DNA of 64,000 nucleotides from NCBI GenBank assembly GCA_002633025.1, contig NMRB01000062.1:414933-478932 (forward strand), given 5' to 3'. The stretch is from Notospermus geniculatus. Its lineage: Eukaryota; Nemertea; Pilidiophora; Heteronemertea; Lineidae. The position numbers and the translations under genes were made by a program. This document shows positions 12,674 to 21,493 of the stretch, in pieces. The notes under the pieces are model-generated. The model had not been told where the DNA came from. It searched no databases and was given only the letters and a program-made list of their open reading frames with translations. Position 1 is the stretch's first letter. The number at the start of each line of letters is the position of its first letter.

Positions 12674-14110
12674 TGTTCAGGTTTCTGTGAAAGGTTTGAG
12701 CAAATACTCAGGATAATCATCCCTATTAAACAAAGGCAAATATTTTTTGAAGATTTTGACATCCCACTGAGTGTGATATCTATTCTTAATCTCAATGGGT
12801 TTATTGAGGATGATATGCTGGTCACGACCTTGCTTCTTCCGTGTCGCTATTCGGCAAACTGCCAGTCAGGTGTCGACGACATGGCCCAAAATGAACTTCC
12901 CAAATCTAGACGCCAGTGTTGGCGACGGTTTTTCGCCGTCGAATGGTGAGACACGGTGCAACAACACACTACACGCCAAACTCCCCTCCTCCACCATCAA
13001 TATAAGATAAAAAAGAAATTTGGTGGACTACAAAAGTAATCTAGGTGCTTATGTCTACCACTGGTACCTTTCCTCCGAAATGACGGCAGCCGGATCGGCT
13101 CAGGAGACCGTTTCATCTGTTCAGAACAAGCAATCAAAGTGTCAGAAATACCACGAAAAGAACTGATTTCGAATATATAGGCATATTCGGGGCAGGTGAT
13201 GCTGGGGAATAGACTACAAACGCAGTCGTATGAGACTCTCCGCCTCTTCTCCGTTCTCCTGTCTGCAGTAACAACCACGACCGAGATGGTGTCGTTGTGA
13301 AGGGGGCTCAACCAAAGGACGTTGTGCCACACGGTGAAAAAGCAAGACCTTGTCACTTTTTCTGCTGAAGTAGGGGCTATTTCCCCTCCCCTTGTTTTGA
13401 GGCCCCTTAACCCTTCTCCCAAGGATACCGCTGTCCAGACTGAAACATACGTCACGATAAATTGGTCTGACGATATGCTCAATAACACGAAAAGTCATAA
13501 TAGTCTTTGTCATGTTTACAAAGATTTTACCATAAAAAGTAATCCAGTACATACGAGTAAATGTATATACAAAGGGCCTACGAATTGCTTACACAATAGC
13601 CAAAGGCATTCTACACACTGTTGTAGTGAAATACCAACATTTCTTGCAATGCTTCGTTTAAACATCAACGCGATGACAAGAGAGGTTTTGAGACGTCGAA
13701 TAAAATGGACGAACACGAAAACAAGAAACGCTCCAACAAAATATTGTTTTAGAACCATCATAATTCCGAATTGATAAGTGTATATCGCTGTTCTTAATGA
13801 TAGTTTATCAATATTCCAACTACAACATGACCCTTTCAGGTCAAGATGTAAGCAAACCATGGTTGACCGATTTTCTCGAATATCTTCGAGTTCGTGATTG
13901 TGCCAACCGAGCGTCATGAAAATGGTTTGATTGTCAATCATTATTCACCATGCACGGTAATTGCTCACGAATTCATGATATTTCTTACCGTGGTATGAGA
14001 AAAAGAGACACCGATGCCAAGGCTTTGAGTGTACCAGCTTTGTTGCTGGCAATCTTTGAGTCAGAATGTAAAGTTTCATCTCCAAACATATTCTGTTCTG
14101 GATATTATAC

Positions 14111-14639
14111 CTACCGATCGACGGAAGCTTTTTTTGCCTTCTGTCGGCTTGAAATAAACATCAAGACATTCCATCGAGTTACTACCGCAGTCTCCCGCCA
14201 GTTGTTCGGCCCTCTTGGTGTAATAGTCACTGTTGTCCAGTGGGTCTTGTGCCTCTGATGGTTCTTCGTCCTCCGTGGCCACTCTTTCAGAATCACGGCG
14301 ATTGCGATTATTCCTGGCATCCACTGCAGCATCCAAATCCATCACATGATAATGAACACAGTCAGACTTCTCGGTACGTGTGACGTCTTGGACGTCATGT
14401 GTCGGCGGGTCATAATTCGGGTCCATGATCTGGACATCGCTGCAGAGACTGGCGTTGTCTCCCGGATTCAACTGCTGAAACTCGAACTCCTTCTGTTCCT
14501 TGGCCATACGGACGCTGGAGTACCGTCCACGCTGGCTACGGAATAACTGTCTTATGAATCCCATATTGGATTGCTGTTTTTGTTTCGCCTTCTTCTGCTC
14601 TCGACGCCATTTCCTGAATTTTTGGATAAGATTCGCCAT
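14111..14639 (-). CDS. Unknown gene, N-terminal coding exon
   Basis: A minus-strand frame opens with ATG at 14,639 after an in-frame upstream TAA and runs about 176 codons to a good donor: either GTAGGT after 14,115 or GTATAA after 14,111. Without splicing it would stop at 14,076 (187 aa). The predicted piece is hydrophilic and starts with a strongly basic segment rich in K, R and Q (residues 1-45). It continues with an acidic, Asp/Glu/Asn-rich middle and a conserved-looking YFKPTEGKKSFRRS tail. There is no signal peptide or membrane segment, so this is probably a cytoplasmic N-terminus of a larger protein. I do not recognise the family, and I could not find the next exon at lower coordinates. 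The receptor gene starting at 16,265 is divergent from it. The real downstream exon could change the reading of the last residues. Confidence 0.45.
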
Positions 14640-14923
14640 GTTTGAAACGAGTATCAGTTAAATTCTTTCACACATGGATCACTTGTTATACGTCTTACGA
14701 TCACTGTAAAAAGTATCAAAATATCACAAAATCATCTACGACAAATCCTTATCGGTAATGAATACATGTATATACAGAAGCGTGAAATAATGACAAATCC
14801 GTCCTTTACGAAGAGTTATTCGCTAAAAGTACAAGAGTGGTATTTTTCCACGGCCAAAACACTGAACGTATATGTTATCCTCGGTGCCTCTTACTATGTT
14901 TACTTTCAATTCAACGTATAACC

Positions 14924-14933
14924 TATATATATA
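14924..14933 (-). promoter_or_regulatory. Possible TATA box for the minus-strand gene
   Basis: A tatatatata run about 285 nt upstream of the 14,639 start codon, set in a GC-flanked context on the minus strand (gagcgtatatatatagg). It would give a 5' UTR of about 250 nt. This is position and composition only, with no transcript support. Confidence 0.25.
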
Positions 14934-15781
14934 CGCTCCCTTTGAAAAATCAATTGTGTAGATCCGAATTCAGCTTAATGTTTGTGACAGTCATATCTTG
15001 AACACCTGATCAAAATATTGGTCGGTGGTTCGGTGGTGTACCTCACGCTATACGCCGACAAAACTTCGGTGAGTAATCCGGAGAATCACAAAAATATTAC
15101 GTCAATGAGACGAGTCTATACGGTGATGTCCAACCATGCGGCGCGAGGAGTAGCTCCAAGCTGTCATCCCGAGTAGGAAATAACGAAAACTTCCAGAATG
15201 CCAGCCGTTGTATTCACGTGACATTTATCAACATTCAACTCTTAACCCGTATACAGGACTCTCAAACACTCCATGCATGTTGACAGAACATAGTTTACTT
15301 TTTCACCCAAAATAGTCCGGGCATGCTCCAACAAGGTGATAAGGCCTATATCAGAAATAGGGCCTATACGGGCGTTCACCGTCCGTTGTGTCCCTGTAGT
15401 GTACGTCCTCGTGCGAGATTAATCGAATGCTACTTCGCTTTCAAAACTTTGTCCCGCCAAGTTCAGGTCAAAGTGTTAAAGGCATGTTGACCGCCCATGT
15501 TTCTCGTCTTCTAAAACTTGTGGGCGCAGTTGGCCCTGGTTCGAAGGTCTGACTGACAAAACGGCCCATACAATGGTTGGAGGAAAATACATATGTATCA
15601 CCATTTGCAGAAGGGTTGTTTTCGCTGACTTCCCTGCTGACTGCCCCCGACGTCGTGTGGAACACGGTCATTCTCTATACAGCTGTCGAAAAGTTCACCC
15701 AAAAGTCCATTTCACGATGTAAATGGACAGTCATTCATTAGACTTCTGCATGATGATGAATGCATAACCACCAGTCCTCTT

Positions 15782-15962
15782 CAACGACTGCCCGTTCGGT
15801 GGCGCCATCTAGTAGTCCTTGGCGGAACTAACTCAAAGAATGGTAAAGGAAAGGCTGCATGACGGTGATACGCGCACCCAGTTTTGTCTCCAACGACGGC
15901 CCGTTAGGTGGCGCCATCTAATAGTCAATGGTGGAACTAACTCAAAGAATGGTGAAGGAAAG
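15782..15962 (+). repeat. Direct duplication, unit about 70 bp
   Basis: The block containing 'cgactgcccgttcggtgg', 'cgccatctagtagtcc' and 'ggaactaactcaaagaat' at 15,782-15,855 recurs at 15,890-15,962 with a few changes. It sits in the 1.6-kb divergent intergenic space between the minus-strand gene (14.64 kb) and the receptor gene (16.27 kb). The rest of 14,640-16,264 shows no gene. Confidence 0.65.
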
Positions 15963-16264
15963 ATAAAATTAATGAGTACGACAAAGTATGCATACTCACG
16001 TGCGTAATTGCTTGTAACTAGTTTTTTGATGACAACAGTCAGTGATCACTCTAACTTGCTCTTTGTTTTGCTTATTTCTGTGCTGAATTGATCTTTCAAT
16101 TTGCGTTTTCATGTGACACAAATCCAGTGATGACGACCAATCAGTAGTAATGACTGAAAAATGGACCAAACGATTCAGTGTAATTCGTGTGATTTGTAGC
16201 AAGCAATCAAACCTGCAGGCAAGTAACAACCAAACAGTGACCTTCGAGAGTTGGAGGTGAAAAC

Positions 16265-19200
16265 ATGGGGTGCGAAACACGCTGGTGTCTTCCCTGTCTT
16301 CTTCTACTGGGATTTATTTCCGCTGGATACGGATCACAACCAGTCCCGTACGTCGTTTTCCCAGGTGATGTCGTCATTGGCGTCGTGCTTCCTGTCCATC
16401 AAAGACAGGGTGACCGCTGCGGCCCGGTTACAAATCGTGGGATACAGGCAACGGAGGTCATTGTTGATGCCATGCGCGAAATAAATGGCATGAGAGCCAT
16501 ACTGCCTAACATCACGATTGGCGTCGTCATCTTCGATGACTGTGAGATTCATGAGAAAGCGGTTTCGCTTGTTGCGCAGCATTTCACGGGAGGGAGTCGA
16601 GACATCTTTTCGCGTTACTGGTCCTGTAGCGATGGTGAGAGGCCGATGATGTCACGAAGCCTGTATCAACTTGGCAAGGTGATAGGTGTCGTAAGTGGAG
16701 CAAGGAGATGGCAGAACGTGAAGTTGGCCATGGTGTCAGGGCTGTTCAAACTCCCAATGGTAAGTCCATATTTGATACGAGAGTTGGTCAAAGTGGCAGG
16801 GTGTTAAAACGGTCAGTTAGTTTGTCCACTTCATACGGGATGGATATCCCGAACACTAGCACGTTTCAAACCGCAGTGATCCGTTTCCTTTGTTGAGAAA
16901 TCATGTATCATGCATATTTTCTTGTTTAGGTGAGTTACCGTTCAACACCGACCCGTCTCCCAAATTCCCTCGGCTTACTTGGTGCGGAGCCATATTTCCT
17001 TCATTCTTCACCACGGAAGGGAAGACCAACTGCCATCTGTCAGTTATTCAAGTAAGTTCAGAAAGTGCAGTATATGGATAGAAAAACCACAGACTGTTGT
17101 TGTTGCGCATTCATTTGAACGGAACAACGGATGCCGCACAATGCAACCACCGCACGAACTGGTAACTACCGGGCGACCAGCGATAAGCGCACGAACTGGT
17201 AACCACCGGGCGACCAGGCGACAACCGCACGAACTGGTGACCACCGGGCGACCAGCGACAACCGCACGAGCTGGTGACCACCGGGCGACCAGCGACAACC
17301 ACANTGCCGCGCAATGCAACCACCGCACGAACTGGTAACCACCGGGCGACCAGCGATAAGCGCACTAACTGGTGACCACCGGGCGACCAGCTACAACCGC
17401 ACGAGCTGGTGAGCACAGGGCGACCAGCGACAACCGCACGAGTTGGTGACCACCGGGTATCGCAGGCCGGAGTGGACACAATTCATATTTAATGTCCACA
17501 TTAATTCCGATTTTATATCCGCATTAAATCAAGAATTTATATCCACACTAAATCAACCAATTGCAGCTGAGTTTTTAATAAATTAATGTGGATATAAAAT
17601 CGCACTACTTATTTAATGTCCATATAAATTCGTATTTTATGTCCCCATTAAATCGCGAATTAATATCCACATAAAATCGACCAATCACGGATAAGGACTT
17701 TTGGAAGGATGTGAGTGTTACCGATCGCTTCCGTCCACAATTCCATCGCGGATTTTTGGACGGAAGTGATGGAATTGTGGACGGAAGCGATCGAGAACAC
17801 TCACATCCGTCCAAAATTGCTTATCCGTGATTGGTCGATTTTATGTGGATATTAATTCGCGATTTAATGGGGACATAAAATACGAATTTATATGGACATT
17901 AAATAAGTAGGGCGATTTTATATCCACATTAAAAACTCAGCTGCGATTGGTTGATTTAGTGTGGATATANAACCAGTCACAAATTCTTCATTGCAGACGT
18001 ATGGGATGGACGTACGTCTCCGTCATATCGGTCGATAATTATAACTCCTGGGCCACACAGGACCAACTAGAGGCGTGCTTCCGCGCGAATGGGATTTGCA
18101 TGGCTTCCAGACTTCGAATGAGGAATTCTGCTGATATCAGCTCTCGGGAAGTAGAGAGAATTTTAGATGAGCTGCTTCGTATGCCAAATGCTAAAGGTAC
18201 ATGTTCATCAGGTAGACTATACTGGAACTAAAGTGACGTGTTTGATTATATTTTCCGTATCTTTCACAAGACACTGACGTTTCGCCTTTGTTCCACTGCT
18301 CTGTCAATGTTATTGCGTCATTTAACTTGTATTTTTCGCCAACTGACAAAGGTTTCCCCAGTTAGATGTCTTCAAGTAACACCAACGCAATTTTGTCAAT
18401 TCAGCCGTCGTTGTAATCGACTCAACAGGAGGCGCTGCAAGGAAGTTATTTGAAGCCGCCAAAAGACGCAATCAGGGAGGAAGGTTCCGTTGGTTTGATG
18501 CCAGTGGGTGGGGAACGAACGAATTCGCTGACGACAGTCTTCGGGACGTCCTCACTGGCACAATTACTGTGCAACCACGGTCGATTTCAGCGTTTAAGGC
18601 AGAACTCCTAAGGTATGATTGGTATATGCTGATGATTCAGTCAAATATTGGTCCTTTTGCATCATAAATCAACAAGTGTGGTATGTTGGAATGGGTTGGT
18701 GGTAAGTAAAGCTACAAGCACACCAGGCGATATCGTAAGCGATCAACTCTCCACCGATCTTCTCGCCAGCCATCGAAGAGTAGACGATATCGGCTTTGAC
18801 AATCATGGGCGAACATCGCTGGCGAGAGGATTCCACGCACCGCTGTCCAGCGCACACCTTGCGTCAACAGCCGATTTTGCTCGCCTGGTGTGCTGCTGGC
18901 TTCAGCGATCGGACACAACTGATTGTCATTGTTCAATCACCTCAGCCAGGTCTATGCTTCAAAGACCTCTCACTAATATAACTGGGGGTTAGGCCTAATG
19001 TTAGGTTTGCTCTTTCGAATCCGATGTAGATATGACAACACGCTTTTTGCGTTTATTCTTTTCCAGCCGGAAACGCCACAATGATTACCGATATACCTGG
19101 TTCCAGGAGTACCGGATTGCAAATAAAACGGGTAAGATTCTTTCCAGAACAAGATTGTGATCGTCCTCCTTTAGGACGATCACAAACCAAGCAGCCATGG

Positions 19201-21255
19201 AGGATTTCCTTTGTGGCCTAGTGGTTGGCGCGTTGGCCTCCAAGTTGGAAATTAAGCAGAGTAATTGGATGGGTGACCGGCGCGTGCGATACACTCGACC
19301 ACGAAGGTACTTCTCCGAGTTGGGCCTAGTCTAGTTTACTCCTCAGTCCCTTTGAAAACGCATTCATCCAGGAATGTCTCCAGAAGAAAGCACTTCATTC
19401 CTTCTCTGATTCCCAAACACGGGATTATCACTTTAGGACTCCTTACCCGTGTCCATTCATTATAGAACTCCAAAACACGTGTCCATTACCTTATAGAACT
19501 CCAAAAAACGTGTCCATTCCTTATACAACTCAAAAAAACGTGTCCATTCCTTATAGAACTCCAAAACACGTGTCCATTCCTTATAGAACTCCAAAACACG
19601 TGTCCATTCCTTATATAACTACAAAACACGTGTCCATTCCTTATATAACTCCAAAACACGTGTCCATTCCTTATAGAACTACAAAACACGTGTCCATTCC
19701 TTATAGAACTACAAAACACGTGTCCATTCCTTATAGAACTACAAAACACGTGTCCATTCCTTATAGAACTACAAAAACACGTGTCCATTCCTTATAGAAC
19801 TACAAAACACGTGTCCATTCCTTATAGGACTCCAAAACCCGTGTCCATTCCTTATAGGACTCCAAAACACGTGTCCATTCCTTAAAGGACTCCAAAACAC
19901 GTGTCCATTCCTTATAGAACTCCAAAACACGTGTCCATTCCTTATAGAACTACAAAAACACGTGTCCATTCCTTATAGGACTCCCATTGAACACCCACGT
20001 GTTGGTCTCTTTATGACTCCCAGTAAAAAAAGAATGTTTCATCGGAATGTTCACCGCATCCTCAGGACGACAGCCGATGAAATCTGGTCTTCGATGCAAA
20101 ACTTCATTTCATTCTTTGACCCATTGTTTTTTCAAGATGTCATAGATCCTGACCTTGTCTACATTCGTGAGGCAGTGTTCGCTTACGGCTTCGCTCTCGA
20201 CGCCCTTCGCAGAGAGCTGTGTCCGAATGCGGGCAGTGTCTGCCTAGCAATGGACCCGGAATCCCCGGATGTGCGCAAACGTCTGTTCGAGAAGCTGAAG
20301 GCAGTACGTTACACTCAAGGTAGGGTATTGTATGTAGAAGCTGAATTAAGCATTCATTGCACGACAGGAAAGTCAAAATAAGTGCTAGAGCTCTTAACCA
20401 AAAAAGGTTCTTTAAGGGTTCTTTGTTGTCATACGTGGAGAACTCTCTCAAACGGTTCGGTTTCTTGCGGGCGGAGCATGCACCGGGCGGCGAAGATCTA
20501 CCAGAAGGTTCCAAATAGAACCTGTGGAACCTTTAGGGTTCTTTGTGGTCCTTAGGGCTCTACACAGAACCCTTCTCCAGAAGATACTGCAAAGAACCCT
20601 TTTAGCTAATGGTTCTAGAAATCGGCGCTGACGTTCCCAACGAGTACACTCGATTCAGTCAGGGATTTCGAGGGATAACCCATCGAATTTGCTGAGTAGC
20701 GTTTGAACTTTCAATTTTGTTAATGTCCTTTTCAGATGCCGGCAAGCCGTTTTATTTCCATGATGGTTACGGTAGAACAGACTTGCTTTTGAAAGAATTC
20801 ACCAATGAAAACGGGAAATACTATTGGAAAGAAGTTGGAACCTTCTACGAGGCGGCAGGTAAGCAACACGAAGCTGCTCTGGCGATAGGAGAGCCATCTC
20901 ACGGCAAAGGAGACGGCCTTACCATTCTTCCGTCATTGCACCTGCACGGTCTCGGAATAAGTATCTGCTTGGCCAGTTTTCTTAACTCCCTTTGCTTCTA
21001 ACCTGACAAGTAAACTGGTCAGTTCTGGAACTTATTCTGAGAGGTGAATTTACGATGAAAGTCGATGGAATCAACGACGATTTTTCCATTCTTTCAGGAA
21101 CGTTCCCAGACGGGAAACTCGAGCTTGAGCGCAATTTCCTCCAGCGCCTGCAGTCGCTCTCACCGTCTGTCTGCTCGCTGCCGTGTCCACCAGGCCACAG
21201 GAAGGCTCAGCAAGCTGGTGATAGCTGTTGCTGGCTCTGCATCAAAGAGAACTGA
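16265..21255 (+). CDS. mGluR-like secreted ectodomain without 7TM
   Basis: Eight coding exons with compatible phases: 16265-16759, 16930-17051, 17997-18196, 18405-18612, 19067-19131, 20137-20319, 20736-20858, 21098-21255 (TGA), giving about 517 aa. Residues 1-23 form a signal peptide. Then comes the two-lobed amino-acid-receptor fold of class C GPCRs. Seen directly: C52 and C93 placed like the conserved lobe-1 disulfide pair, ILPNITIGV after the helix, the hinge-side GWTYVSVI (exon 3), FRWFDASGWGT (exon 4), and AVFAYGFALDALRRELCP (exon 6). Exon 8 starts the cysteine-rich linker (SVCSLPCPPGHRKA, then CCWLCI) but stops three codons later. No seven-helix exon follows before the next gene, so I infer a soluble extracellular protein. 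The exon 6 start was chosen because ttttttcaag/AT restores phase and homology. By eye most mGluR glutamate contacts are not kept. An incomplete receptor model or a skipped alternative donor remains possible. Confidence 0.8.
17145..17460 (+). repeat. 37-bp minisatellite in receptor intron 2
   Basis: About eight units of 37 bp containing cacgaactggt, gaccaccgggcgacc and agcgacaac, with small variations and one N at 17,304. The array lies 95 bp after exon 2. Long frames on both strands here are repeat artefacts. Confidence 0.85.
17538..17970. mobile_element. Foldback element with about 200-bp arms
   Basis: The left arm 17,538-17,747 is nearly the perfect reverse complement of the right arm 17,768-17,970, with a loop of about 20 nt. 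Matching marks include cgatcgcttccgtccac with gtggacggaagcgatcg, and ccacactaaatcaacca with tggttgatttagtgtgg. It is AT-rich and non-coding, and related A/T-rich words extend to about 17,489. The right arm ends 26 bp before exon 3 of the receptor-like gene, so it supplies the sequence just upstream of that acceptor. Confidence 0.85.
18717..18894. mobile_element. MITE with 14-bp terminal inverted repeats
   Basis: agcacaccaggcga at 18,717-18,730 is the exact reverse complement of tcgcctggtgtgct at 18,881-18,894. The inside contains further imperfect pairing (ctcgccagc and gctggcgag). It is non-coding and lies within intron 4 of the receptor-like gene. Confidence 0.65.
19205..19310 (+). repeat. 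Pol III-type SINE head, tRNA plus 5S-like
   Basis: A perfect tRNA box-A word (tggcctagtgg, 19,213-19,223) is followed about 40 nt later by ttaagcagag and then ttggatgggtgacc (about 19,262-19,275). The last two resemble the internal control region of 5S rRNA. This suggests a short interspersed element with a chimeric head; chance similarity is not excluded. It lies in intron 5 of the receptor-like gene. Confidence 0.35.
19447..19985 (+). repeat. 30-bp E-box minisatellite, about 17 units
   Basis: Tandem 30-bp units of the type ttatagaactacaaaa followed by cacgtgtccattcc. Almost every unit carries the palindrome CACGTG. Because 30 is a multiple of three, frames stay open on both strands, giving ten-residue repeat peptides that should not be taken as genes. 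It lies in intron 5 of the receptor-like gene. A shorter block recurs at 32,059-32,291. Confidence 0.95.
20385..20625. mobile_element. MITE-like element in receptor intron 6
   Basis: Left end ctagagctcttaacc, then ggttctttaagggttcttt; right end aaagaacccttttagc, then taatggttctag. These are imperfect terminal inverted repeats, with further ggttc/gaacc words inside. Copy B keeps only its right part (34,029-34,115). Non-coding. Confidence 0.6.
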
Positions 21256-21365
21256 ACGAAACGGTGACTTCCTCATCCGCCTATCGTGTTCTACATTCAT
21301 TATGGTCGACCTTCTGTAAATTTTGTGTGAAATAATTTTTGACATGATGTACTTCCCATGAGTTG

Positions 21366-21493
21366 CATCCTCCGACAGCAGATGTTTCTACCTCGCTCCA
21401 CTTCATCCACTCGCACACCCTTTGTGTTGATGTGCGAGTGAATAGATTGAAGAGGAGTGAGACCAAAGCCCTGCTATCGTGATGGGAGGATGA
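21366..21493. mobile_element. MITE-like hairpin, family 1 (receptor 3' side)
   Basis: Left tgcatcctccgacagcag, cctcgctccacttca and actcgcacacc pair with right gtgcgagtgaat, gaagaggagtgagac and gatgggaggatga. It is related to the hairpin at 10,029-10,135. It begins about 110 bp after the receptor stop codon, so it probably lies in the 3' UTR or just beyond. I saw no canonical AATAAA close by. Confidence 0.6.

Noticed and set aside
17044-17479. Three overlapping frames on both strands
   Set aside because: Products of the 37-bp tandem array.
19486-19969. Long repetitive frames on both strands (ten-residue repeats)
   Set aside because: They follow from a 30-bp minisatellite, whose unit length is divisible by three. 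The array lies in an intron and there is no start, signal or splice context.
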